Assembly: GCA_018401115.1 (NCBI GenBank)
Contig: JAGYKX010000005.1
Location: 992,001-1,056,000, forward strand
Direction: 5' to 3'
DNA length: 64,000 bases
From: Flavobacteriaceae bacterium
Lineage (GTDB): Bacteria > Bacteroidota > Bacteroidia > Flavobacteriales > Flavobacteriaceae
Under the pieces are notes generated by a model that did not search any database, had not been told where the DNA came from, and saw only the letters and a program-made list of their open reading frames with translations. The position numbers were made by a program, and so were the translations under genes. Shown here piece by piece: positions 1-7,698 of the stretch; the first letter of the stretch is position 1; each line of letters opens with the position of its first letter.

Positions 1-563
1 TTAACGTACCCCTAGAGTCAGTCAGTAGGGAACAAAGGAGCCATGCCAAGACGGTGAATTTTGGTATTATCTATGGGGTGTCTGCCTTTGGACTCAGCAA
101 TCAAACAGATTTGAGTAGGGCAGAATCCAAAGCACTCATAGACACCTATTATGAAAGCTACCCTAAGCTCAAGGCTTATATGAACAATCAAGTGAATTTC
201 GCTAGAGAAAATGGCTATGTAGAAACGGTACTAGGACGCAGAAGGTATCTCAAAGACATTAATGCCAACAATGCTATTGTAAGGGGTGCCGCGGAACGAA
301 ATGCCGTAAACGCTCCTATTCAGGGAAGTGCTGCAGATATTATAAAGTTGGCTATGATTGCAGTTCAAAAGGCACTAGACCAACAAAAGTTACGCACAAG
401 AATGCTCCTACAAGTACATGATGAATTGGTCTTTGACGTGTACAAACCAGAGCTAGAACAAGTCAAAGGACTCGTTAAATCTGCCATGGAAAACGCATTT
501 ACACTCACCGTACCTTTAGACGTAGAATTAGGGGTAGGCGAAAACTGGCTAGAAGCTCATTAA
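1..563 (+). CDS. polA: DNA polymerase I, C-terminal part (cut by the window edge)
   Basis: Template-directed DNA polymerase of Okazaki-fragment processing and repair; only the last ~187 residues are present. The reading frame is open from base 3, so the apparent GTG at 54 is an internal valine and not a start. Visible are the end of finger motif B (KTVNFGIIYG) and palm motif C (LQVHDELVFDV, with the catalytic His-Asp-Glu), as in family A polymerases. The protein ends with GVGENWLEAH and a TAA stop, the usual C-terminus. It converges on the DUF5916 gene with only 49 bases between them. Identification is secure; the exonuclease domains lie outside the window. Confidence 0.95.
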   Translation, partial: NVPLESVSREQRSHAKTVNFGIIYGVSAFGLSNQTDLSRAESKALIDTYYESYPKLKAYMNNQVNFARENGYVETVLGRRRYLKDINANNAIVRGAAERNAVNAPIQGSAADIIKLAMIAVQKALDQQKLRTRMLLQVHDELVFDVYKPELEQVKGLVKSAMENAFTLTVPLDVELGVGENWLEAH

Positions 564-612
564 AACAGTGGCCAAACTCAGGCTAACTAAGTCTGCGTTT
601 ATGATACATCAT

Positions 613-3255
613 TTACCTGGCAAATCTGTAGGTAGCCTTGATTAGAAAAGTATTATCTAGTTTTTGATTTAAGATCTGGTCTCTCAGGCTGTACCCCAAC
701 CTATCCATTGGATTAGCAAAGCCTGTAGCGCCTTGTGACCAAACCAAAAAGAGTTCAGATCCGGGAATATACTCCCATCGCATGACAAGATTAGACCTAA
801 ATTGGATAAAAGAAAAGTCGGGATCTGAAAAAGAAAAATCAGTAGTGCCATTGCGATCTTGATCAATCAAATACTGGCCATTTTCTTTAGTGATCTGCTG
901 TTGATCGTACCAAGCTACTCTGTAGTCCAAACGCTTGGCTGCTGCATTAGTTACATAGTTAAAATCTGAATAGACGCCATTGGCAATAAAAGGTTGGCCG
1001 TAGTACTGAAGGGTGAGGTTTGGATTAATCGTATAATTCAAACGCATAGAAGTCACAAAAGAGGTCTGATCAATCGCTGCTGTAATATAATAAGGAAGGC
1101 TATTGGCCAAACCCTGAGTTACATACTGTGTTCTAGAAGGGTTTACCTCATACTCTAACGCCAAAGACATACTCAAAGCATCTAAAGGTTGGTAGGTAAG
1201 ATCTAGCCCATAACGGTCCAAAGAGAAATTATTGTCCTTAGCCTGACTCTTTACAAATCCAGCACCAACAGCCAATTTTTTACGATCGTCTGATCCTACA
1301 GAGAAAAACATAAAATTCTCCTCTGAAAAACGCCACCTAGGCCCTCCCCTTAAAAACGCGTTGATGTTAATTAAAGGTTTATGGGTAAGCCCCATTTCGA
1401 AATTCCAATTATTGATAAAATTAACTTCACCCCTGAAATCGTATTGAAGGCGGTTGTTATTGCCTTGAAAATCATACGTACTACTTTGAGAAAAACGAAG
1501 GGTCGCACTCCTATACCAACTGCTAGGATCTAAAAACTGGGCCCTTAAATTAGCAAACTGTCTAATGAGATCCGTCTCTCTTAAAAAACCCACATCATTG
1601 AGCTCTAATTCAGGAGAGCGCCAATTCCCCCCCATACTGTATTGCCAAACACCGGCACCTTTGCCAAAAACCAACTTACCACCGGTTCCAGACAAACTGG
1701 TTTTTTCAGGATCTACACTCAGATGCGTAGCGTCTGAACGCTGAAACATATGGACAATACTTTCTTGGGTTTCCCTAATAGCCTCAGGAGTTCCCTGCAC
1801 CCTTGAGCCAATCACATTACCCTCAATATAATAGGTCCGGTCCTTCCATTGGTGCAAAAAATCTATACCTCCCGTATAAGCTGCCTTGTGTAAAGAAACC
1901 GCCAATGGATCTGATTGTCTGTTGGTCGCTGTAAAAATAGCGCCTAAGAAAGACATGCGATTGTTAAAATCTTTCTGTGCACGACCCACCAAATAATTCG
2001 TCATAGGCTCCACCAAAGTCTCCGATCTTTGTCCATTAAAGTCAGATTCCGCATACATCCCATTGGTCACACTCTCTAAAATACCTAGAGACCAACCGTT
2101 TTTAGTCTTACCAGAAAACTTAGCAGCCCCAAGAATAGTGGTGTTATTAGGCCTATTAATATGGCCCCCTTCGGGCGCCGATGCCCCCAACTGTGGGCTC
2201 CTCCCAATTCTCCTAGAATAAAAAAGGTTGTCGTTCCCATTAGCAAATCTAAAATCAAAGATGTTTTTATTTTCTATAAAAAAGGGTCTTTGTTCTCTAA
2301 AAAATATCTGAAATCCATCTAAAGCAATCGCGCCTGGATCTGCTTCTACTTGACCAAAATCAGGATTTACTGTAAGGTCTAAAGTAAGGTCATTGGTAAT
2401 ACCAATTTTAGCGTCCAACCCTAGGTTGAGTTTAGGATCTTTACCATCTCTGTAAGGATTGCCCTTTTGGGCTTGATAAGTATCGTATTGGCCCACTGTA
2501 AAGGGCTGTATCTCTAACTGTCTTTGCGGCTCAATGTCAATCAGACCTCTTAAAGTACCAAATTCACTCACCATACCAGCAGCATTTTGAGGAATTCTAT
2601 CCCAAGCAGAGCGTTCTTGCGCTCTAAACAACATCCTAGAGAGTTGTAGGCCCCAAAACTGCTCCTTGGCATTTCCAAATTTTAATTGGCTAAAGGGTAT
2701 TTTCATTTCTGCGGTCCAACCTAGGCTGTCAATATTTGTGGCCACATACCAGATGGGGTTCCATGAGTCGTCCCAATTATTGCCATTCTCAGAAACAAAC
2801 TCATCCCCTTTCACTCCAGCGGCAGTAACAGAAAAAGCAAATGCCGTTCTTTTGTCTAAATAACTATCCAATATAAAAGCCACTCGGTCACCCTGAAAAC
2901 CATCGCGTCTTGAAAGACGCTTTTCAATTTTATCTGGTTCAGTGTCAAAACAACGCACCGCAACGTAAAGGTATTTAGAATCATAGGCAATTTTAAATTG
3001 TGTTTCTTGAGCAGGGGAAGTATTCTCATCGGGCATTTGCTCAATAAAATCTCCTGTCCACGTAACAATATCCCAGATAGGTTCTTTAATTAGTCCATCT
3101 ATATCAGGGACTTCGTTTAAAGGTAACCGCTGGGTAACATAAGTTTTTTGGTCGTATTTAGAGGGTAAAAGCACCTGAGAAACTAAAGCTCCTTCCTGTG
3201 AAAAAACAGAGAAATTAACTAGAAAAAAAAGTGCAAATAAGTATTTAAGGGGCAT
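613..3255 (-). CDS. DUF5916 domain outer-membrane protein with N-terminal CBM9-like domain
   Basis: 880 residues. The N-terminus (MPLKYLFALFFLVNFSVFS, then QEG) is a Sec signal peptide. Residues ~45-230 resemble the family 9 carbohydrate-binding fold (PDIDGLIKEPIWD near the start, then KIAYDSKYLYVAVRCFD). The remainder is rich in alternating aromatic/hydrophobic strands and ends in Arg after an aromatic (TYRFAR), as in the DUF5916 family, which is predicted to form an outer-membrane beta barrel. These proteins are common in Bacteroidota and their substrate is generally unknown. The gene stands alone, converging on polA and divergent from the rplM promoter. Family assignment is confident; function is open. 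Confidence 0.85.
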   Translation of the reverse strand: MPLKYLFALFFLVNFSVFSQEGALVSQVLLPSKYDQKTYVTQRLPLNEVPDIDGLIKEPIWDIVTWTGDFIEQMPDENTSPAQETQFKIAYDSKYLYVAVRCFDTEPDKIEKRLSRRDGFQGDRVAFILDSYLDKRTAFAFSVTAAGVKGDEFVSENGNNWDDSWNPIWYVATNIDSLGWTAEMKIPFSQLKFGNAKEQFWGLQLSRMLFRAQERSAWDRIPQNAAGMVSEFGTLRGLIDIEPQRQLEIQPFTVGQYDTYQAQKGNPYRDGKDPKLNLGLDAKIGITNDLTLDLTVNPDFGQVEADPGAIALDGFQIFFREQRPFFIENKNIFDFRFANGNDNLFYSRRIGRSPQLGASAPEGGHINRPNNTTILGAAKFSGKTKNGWSLGILESVTNGMYAESDFNGQRSETLVEPMTNYLVGRAQKDFNNRMSFLGAIFTATNRQSDPLAVSLHKAAYTGGIDFLHQWKDRTYYIEGNVIGSRVQGTPEAIRETQESIVHMFQRSDATHLSVDPEKTSLSGTGGKLVFGKGAGVWQYSMGGNWRSPELELNDVGFLRETDLIRQFANLRAQFLDPSSWYRSATLRFSQSSTYDFQGNNNRLQYDFRGEVNFINNWNFEMGLTHKPLININAFLRGGPRWRFSEENFMFFSVGSDDRKKLAVGAGFVKSQAKDNNFSLDRYGLDLTYQPLDALSMSLALEYEVNPSRTQYVTQGLANSLPYYITAAIDQTSFVTSMRLNYTINPNLTLQYYGQPFIANGVYSDFNYVTNAAAKRLDYRVAWYDQQQITKENGQYLIDQDRNGTTDFSFSDPDFSFIQFRSNLVMRWEYIPGSELFLVWSQGATGFANPMDRLGYSLRDQILNQKLDNTFLIKATYRFAR

Positions 3256-3392
3256 AAAAACAGGGTAGATTAAGCGGTAAAAATACCCCCCTGAATTGTA
3301 ATAGGAGCAGGCAACAAGAGTTTTAACATTTCCTTAAGAGTGTGAAAAACAAAAAAAATGAACTATTTGTAAAAATAATCAAAAAACAGCAT

Positions 3393-3422
3393 TTGGAATT
3401 CAACTAATTAGTTGTACATTTG
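3393..3422 (+). promoter_or_regulatory. Bacteroidota-type promoter of rplM-rpsI
   Basis: TTG at 3393-3395, a 19-nt spacer, then TACATTTG at 3415-3422, a full match to the TAnnTTTG -7 element. Transcription should begin near 3428, giving a leader of about 40 nt. Confidence 0.75.
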
Positions 3423-3425
3423 CAG

Positions 3426-3438
3426 CCCGATTATCGGG
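3426..3438 (+). other. Hairpin at the 5' end of the rplM leader
   Basis: CCCGA-TTA-TCGGG folds into a 5-bp stem with a 3-nt loop right at the predicted transcription start. It could protect the 5' end or take part in autogenous control by L13. No function is shown by sequence alone. Confidence 0.45.
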
Positions 3439-3469
3439 ATTATAGTGTTTAATCAATAAAAATATTAGT

Positions 3470-3922
3470 GTGGACACATTAAGTTACAAAACTGTTTCAG
3501 CTAACAAAGCTACAGTTAACAAACAGTGGGTACTGGTAGATGCAGAAGGACAAACTTTAGGACGTTTGGCTTCTAAAATAGCTATTATGCTTAGAGGTAA
3601 AAACAAACCTAACTACACCCCTCACGTAGATTGTGGGGACAATGTAATAGTTGTAAATGCAGAGAAAGTTACCATGACTGGTAATAAGATGCAGACTAAA
3701 ACTTACATAAGACACACTGGTTTTCCAGGGGGTCAGCGTTCTCTAACTGCTAGTGAATTATTAGCAAAGAAACCAATTGGTCTTGTAGAGAAAGCAGTAA
3801 AAGGGATGTTGCCTAAAAACAAATTGGGTGCTGATCTTTTCAGAAACTTAAAAGTATACGAAGGTACAGCGCACGGTCAAGAGGCACAAAAACCTGTAGT
3901 AATAAACTTAGAATCATTTTAG
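3470..3922 (+). CDS. rplM: 50S ribosomal protein L13
   Basis: 150 residues, an early-assembling protein of the large subunit. The start is GTG; the resulting N-terminus [20 protein letters not shown] is the one I expect for Bacteroidota L13, and no better start lies upstream. The conserved LGRLAS (residues ~31-36) and the glycine-rich middle section GFPGGQ are present. It is followed after two bases by rpsI, the usual L13-S9 pair. Expression is probably driven by the promoter at 3393-3422. Confidence 0.97.
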   Translation: MDTLSYKTVSANKATVNKQWVLVDAEGQTLGRLASKIAIMLRGKNKPNYTPHVDCGDNVIVVNAEKVTMTGNKMQTKTYIRHTGFPGGQRSLTASELLAKKPIGLVEKAVKGMLPKNKLGADLFRNLKVYEGTAHGQEAQKPVVINLESF

Positions 3923-3924
3923 CG

Positions 3925-4311
3925 ATGGAAGTAATTCACAAAATAGGAAGAAGAAAAACAGCGGTTGCTCGTGTATACCTTACACCAGGAAACGGTAAAG
4001 TTACGATCAACAAAAGAGATCTAGAGAACTACTTTCCAACAGCTACCTTGCAGTACAAAGTGCAACAGCCTTTCACACTGACAGGAACAGAAGGAACTTA
4101 TGACGTAAAAGTAAATGTATATGGTGGTGGTATCACTGGCCAAGCAGAAGCAGTACGTTTAGCGATCTCTAGAGCCTTGTGTGACATTGACGCTGAAAAC
4201 AGATTGACACTGAAACCTGAAGGCCTCTTAACTAGAGACCCAAGAATGGTAGAGCGTAAGAAATTCGGACAGAAGAAAGCCCGTAAGAAATTCCAATTCT
4301 CTAAACGTTAA
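3925..4311 (+). CDS. rpsI: 30S ribosomal protein S9
   Basis: 128 residues; the small-subunit protein whose C-terminal tail reaches the P-site tRNA. The tail [15 protein letters not shown] ends in the invariant Lys-Arg. The N-terminus ([15 protein letters not shown]) is typical. Only two bases separate it from rplM, so both are cotranscribed. Two hairpins follow the stop codon. Confidence 0.97.
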   Translation: MEVIHKIGRRKTAVARVYLTPGNGKVTINKRDLENYFPTATLQYKVQQPFTLTGTEGTYDVKVNVYGGGITGQAEAVRLAISRALCDIDAENRLTLKPEGLLTRDPRMVERKKFGQKKARKKFQFSKR

Positions 4312-4330
4312 TCGTTTATACTATAAATTC

Positions 4331-4352
4331 AAGGCCTTATTCGTAAGGCCTT
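4331..4352 (+). terminator. Hairpin after rpsI
   Basis: AAGGCCTTA-TTCG-TAAGGCCTT, a 9-bp stem with a 4-nt loop, followed by a short T-rich stretch. Probable terminator or attenuator between rpsI and rpsB. Confidence 0.6.
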
Positions 4353-4371
4353 TATATGTTCTTAAAAGTAT

Positions 4372-4396
4372 CCTCCCATCTTGGGAGGTCTTTATT
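4372..4396 (+). terminator. Second hairpin between rpsI and rpsB
   Basis: CCTCCCA-TCT-TGGGAGG, a 7-bp stem with 3-nt loop, followed by TCTTTATT. With the hairpin at 4331 it forms a tandem pair, likely ending the rplM-rpsI transcript. Confidence 0.6.
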
Positions 4397-4434
4397 ATAA
4401 ATAAGTTGTTATCTGGATAGACCAGAAACTAGTT

Positions 4435-4466
4435 TAGCATCTAAATGCTGCTTTGTAGCATTGCTA
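4435..4466 (+). promoter_or_regulatory. Bulged stem-loop in the rpsB leader
   Basis: TAGCA (4435-4439) pairs with TGCTA (4462-4466), and ATGCTGC (4445-4451) with GTAGCAT (4455-4461, one G-U pair), leaving a one-sided TCTAA bulge and a TTT loop. It ends 28 nt before the rpsB ATG. Position and shape fit an autogenous S2 control element; this is inference. Confidence 0.45.
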
Positions 4467-4494
4467 ATCCAACAGAAAGTAAACTAAGTAAAAA

Positions 4495-5424
4495 ATGGCA
4501 AACAAAATTGAAGTTAAAGACCTATTAGAGGCTGGGGTGCATTTCGGTCACCTTACAAGAAAATGGAATCCAAGTATGGCTCCTTACATCTACATGGAGC
4601 GTAATGGGATTCACGTAATTAACCTTTACAAAACTGCTGCTAAAATTGAAGAAGCTAACGAAGCATTAAAGAAAATTGCTGCCTCTGGTAGAAAAATTCT
4701 TTTCGTAGCAACCAAAAAACAAGCAAAAGACATTGTGGCTGAAAAAGCGGCTAATGTAAATATGCCTTACATCACAGAAAGATGGCCAGGCGGAATGTTA
4801 ACTAACTTTGTGACTATTAGAAAAGCTGTTAAAAAAATGGCTACTATTGATCGCATGAAAAAAGACGGTACCTTTTTAACCCTTTCTAAGAAAGAACGTT
4901 TACAGGTAGATCGTTTAAGAGCAAAATTAGAGAAAAACTTAGGGTCTATCTCAGACATGACTCGTTTACCAGGGGCGCTATTTATTGTAGACACCATGAG
5001 AGAGCACATTGCCGTGAAAGAAGCTTTAAAGCTTAACATTCCTATCTTTGCTATGGTAGATACCAACTCTGATCCAAAACAAATAGACTACGTGATTCCA
5101 TCTAACGATGACGCATCTAAATCTATCGAAGCTATCTTAAGTCATGTTACCGGTGCTGTTGCAGAAGGTTTGTCTGAAAGAAAATCAGAAAAAACTGCAG
5201 AAAAAGAAGGTGCATCTGAAGCAAAAGAAGCAGCCCCAAAAGCTGAAGCAGCTCCAAAAACTGAGGCAGCTCCAAAAACTGAAGCAGCTCCAAAAACTGA
5301 GGCAGCTCCTGCAGAAGACTTAAACAGCAAAACTGTTGCTGAATTAAAAGAAATGGCCACTGCAAAAGGAGTTGAAGGTATTTCTAGCATGAAAAAAGCA
5401 GATTTAGTAGCTGCATTAAGTTAA
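4495..5424 (+). CDS. rpsB: 30S ribosomal protein S2 with long C-terminal extension
   Basis: 309 residues, against roughly 230-260 in most bacteria. Residues ~1-230 are the normal S2 core (LLEAGVHFGHLTRKWNP at the N-terminus, TERWPGGMLTN, and DTNSDP near residue 190). A low-complexity linker follows, made of repeated A-A-P-K-T-E units. The final ~35 residues (DLNSKTVAELKEMA to KADLVAALS) resemble a Rho N-terminal/SAP-type helical domain. S2 sits at the head-body junction near the mRNA exit. tsf follows 21 bases later, the usual rpsB-tsf operon. The role of the extension is not known to me. Confidence 0.95.
   Translation: MANKIEVKDLLEAGVHFGHLTRKWNPSMAPYIYMERNGIHVINLYKTAAKIEEANEALKKIAASGRKILFVATKKQAKDIVAEKAANVNMPYITERWPGGMLTNFVTIRKAVKKMATIDRMKKDGTFLTLSKKERLQVDRLRAKLEKNLGSISDMTRLPGALFIVDTMREHIAVKEALKLNIPIFAMVDTNSDPKQIDYVIPSNDDASKSIEAILSHVTGAVAEGLSERKSEKTAEKEGASEAKEAAPKAEAAPKTEAAPKTEAAPKTEAAPAEDLNSKTVAELKEMATAKGVEGISSMKKADLVAALS
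5230..5310 (+). repeat. 18-bp tandem repeat inside rpsB
   Basis: About four and a half copies of an 18-bp unit (GCAGCTCCAAAAACTGAR) at 5230, 5248, 5266, 5284 and 5302 (partial). The third-position A/G alternates between copies. Each unit encodes AAPKTE, so copy-number change stays in frame and alters only linker length. Confidence 0.9.
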
Positions 5425-5445
5425 TATAAAGTAAATCTAAACAAC

Positions 5446-6270
5446 ATGGCAAATATTACTGCTGCAGAAGTAAACAAATTAAGACAAACTACCGGTGCCG
5501 GTATGATGGACTGTAAGAAAGCCCTAGTAGAAGCTGAGGGTAACTTTGATACAGCTATTGAAATATTACGTAAAAAAGGACAAAAAGTAGCTGCCAATAG
5601 AGCAGACAGAGAGTCTAGTGAAGGTGCTGCAATTGCAGTGTTAAATTCAGACAACACTCAAGGGATTGCTATTTCTTTAAACTGTGAAACTGACTTCGTT
5701 GCTAAAAATGACTCTTTCGTTGCATTAGCCACTGAATTAGCTTCTTTAGCCCTTAATTTTGACACCAAAGAGGCTTTTCTAGCTTCAGATTTTAACGGAA
5801 TGTCTGTTCAGGATAAATTAACTGAGCAAACAGGGGTTATAGGAGAGAAAATTGAAATTGGTGGATTTGAAAAATTAAGTGCTGCATTTGTAGGTAGCTA
5901 TATCCATGCAGGTAACAAAATTGCTACTTTAGTAGGATTATCTGCTGCACCAGCTGGAGCAGATATAATTGCTAAAGACGTAGCAATGCAGGCTGCTGCA
6001 ATGAACCCTGTAGCCCTAAATGAAGCAGGTGTAGACCAATCTATCATTGACAAAGAAATTGAGATTGCAAAAGATCAATTACGTCAAGAAGGAAAGCCAG
6101 AGGCTATGTTAGACAATATTGCCAAAGGAAAAATCACGAGATTTATGAAAGACAACACTCTAGTAAATCAAGATTTTATTAAAGATTCAAAAATGAGTGT
6201 GGCACAGTATGTGAAAACTGCTAACGCTTCTCTTGAAGTAGTTTCTTTTGCGCGTGTAGCCTTAGGATAA
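5446..6270 (+). CDS. tsf: Translation elongation factor Ts
   Basis: 274 residues. It exchanges GDP for GTP on EF-Tu. The N-terminal UBA-like domain carries KLRQTTGAGMMDCKKAL (residues ~11-27), and the conserved NCETDFVA follows near residue 78. It lies in the rpsB operon, and a strong terminator follows the stop codon. Length and order are normal. Confidence 0.97.
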   Translation: MANITAAEVNKLRQTTGAGMMDCKKALVEAEGNFDTAIEILRKKGQKVAANRADRESSEGAAIAVLNSDNTQGIAISLNCETDFVAKNDSFVALATELASLALNFDTKEAFLASDFNGMSVQDKLTEQTGVIGEKIEIGGFEKLSAAFVGSYIHAGNKIATLVGLSAAPAGADIIAKDVAMQAAAMNPVALNEAGVDQSIIDKEIEIAKDQLRQEGKPEAMLDNIAKGKITRFMKDNTLVNQDFIKDSKMSVAQYVKTANASLEVVSFARVALG

Positions 6271-6290
6271 TCTCTACTCAGATAAGTTTA

Positions 6291-6324
6291 AAAACCCGCG
6301 TTCTCCGAACGCGGGTTTTTTTTT
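6291..6324 (+). terminator. Rho-independent terminator after tsf
   Basis: CCCGCGTTC-TCC-GAACGCGGG (9 bp, GC-rich), preceded by A's and followed by nine T's. It ends the rpsB-tsf transcript. Confidence 0.92.
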
Positions 6325-6368
6325 GAATCACATTCCATACTTAATCGCTATGCCTAAATAAATTTGAT

Positions 6369-6376
6369 TATTTTTG
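6369..6376 (+). promoter_or_regulatory. -7 promoter element of pyrH-frr
   Basis: TATTTTTG matches TAnnTTTG, 22 nt upstream of the pyrH ATG and just after the tsf terminator. No clear TTG at -33 was found. Confidence 0.5.
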
Positions 6377-6398
6377 TGAAACGAAATTCCTCAAACAA

Positions 6399-7106
6399 AT
6401 GCCATACAAAAGAATTTTATTGAAATTAAGTGGAGAAGCCCTCATGGGTGATAAGCAATACGGAATAGATCCAAAGCGTATTGCAGATTACGCTCAAGAG
6501 ATCAAAGCTGTTGTAGAAAAAGGCATAGAAGTAGCCATTGTGATTGGTGGTGGCAATATTTTTAGAGGATTGGCAGCAGCGAGCAACGGAATGGATCGGG
6601 TTCAAGGAGATCATATGGGCATGCTTGCCACTATCATAAACGGATTAGCCCTACAAAGTGCTTTGGAAGAAATAGCCGTACAAACACGCCTACAATCAGC
6701 CATTCAAATCAATGAAGTAGCAGAACCTTTTATCAGAAGACGCGCCATGAGACACTTAGAGAAAGGGCGTGTTGTTATTTTCGGAGGAGGTACTGGAAAT
6801 CCATATTTTACCACAGATTCTGCAGCCGTACTTAGGGCTATTGAAATAGAGGCAGACGTTATTATAAAAGGTACGCGTGTAGATGGTATTTACACTGCAG
6901 ATCCAGAAAAAGACGTAAATGCCACTAAATTTGACAAAATTTCTTTCAATGAAGTACTGTCAAAAGGGCTAAAAGTAATGGATACTACTGCATTTACCTT
7001 GAGTCAAGAAAATGAACTTCCGATCATTGTATTTGACATGAACAAAAAAGGAAACCTTTTAAAAATTGTTTCTGGAGAAGCTATAGGAACAGTTGTAAAC
7101 TTATAA
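6399..7106 (+). CDS. pyrH: UMP kinase
   Basis: 235 residues. It phosphorylates UMP to UDP in pyrimidine nucleotide synthesis; the bacterial form is a hexamer of the amino-acid kinase fold. The N-terminal KLSGEALMG, the glycine-rich [11 protein letters not shown] near residues 48-58 and the later [16 protein letters not shown] are diagnostic. It forms the usual pyrH-frr pair, with 16 bases between the genes. Confidence 0.97.
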   Translation: MPYKRILLKLSGEALMGDKQYGIDPKRIADYAQEIKAVVEKGIEVAIVIGGGNIFRGLAAASNGMDRVQGDHMGMLATIINGLALQSALEEIAVQTRLQSAIQINEVAEPFIRRRAMRHLEKGRVVIFGGGTGNPYFTTDSAAVLRAIEIEADVIIKGTRVDGIYTADPEKDVNATKFDKISFNEVLSKGLKVMDTTAFTLSQENELPIIVFDMNKKGNLLKIVSGEAIGTVVNL

Positions 7107-7122
7107 AAACATCGCTTTAAAG

Positions 7123-7677
7123 ATGAATGAAGAAGTAGATTTTGTATTAGACAGTGCCAAAGAAAACATGGACAAAGCCATGGCGCATTTAGAAAAATCA
7201 TTTGCCAAAATTAGGGCTGGAAAAGCAAGTCCTATTATGCTGTCTACCGTTAAGGTGAATTATTATGGGTCCCCTACGCCACTCTCACAAGTAGCTAATG
7301 TAAACACCACAGATGCTAGAACTATTTCGGTACAACCTTGGGAGAAGAATATGCTTCAAGAAATTGAAAAAGCCATTACAAACGCTAATTTAGGCTTTAA
7401 TCCTATGAATAATGGTGACCTAATCATTATAAACGTCCCACCATTGACAGAGGAACGAAGAAGGGATTTGGTCAAACAAGCCAAAGCAGAAGCAGAAGAC
7501 GCCAAGATTGGAGTTAGAAACGCTAGACAGGAAGCCAATAAAGAAATTAAAGCACTAGAACTCCCCGAAGACGTAGCTAAAGATGCTGAGGCTTCTGTAC
7601 AAGAGTTGACCAACAAATTCAGCAAAAAAATTGAAGAACTGCTCACCGTAAAAGAAGCAGAAATCATGAAGGTGTAA
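7123..7677 (+). CDS. frr: Ribosome recycling factor
   Basis: 184 residues, the standard length. With EF-G it splits the ribosome after termination. The N-terminal helix (MDKAMAHLEKSFAKIRAGKASP) and the central VQPWEKNMLQEIEKAI are conserved. It follows pyrH closely, and the exporter gene starts 21 bases after its stop, so it may head a longer transcript. Confidence 0.97.
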   Translation: MNEEVDFVLDSAKENMDKAMAHLEKSFAKIRAGKASPIMLSTVKVNYYGSPTPLSQVANVNTTDARTISVQPWEKNMLQEIEKAITNANLGFNPMNNGDLIIINVPPLTEERRRDLVKQAKAEAEDAKIGVRNARQEANKEIKALELPEDVAKDAEASVQELTNKFSKKIEELLTVKEAEIMKV

Positions 7678-7698
7678 GGCCTTTATTAAAAAAACCTC

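Noticed and set aside
5142..5390. Two antisense open frames over the rpsB repeat
   Set aside because: They arise from the low-complexity Ala/Pro/Glu repeat on the coding strand; translations are repeats of AASVFG and LLQFLE.
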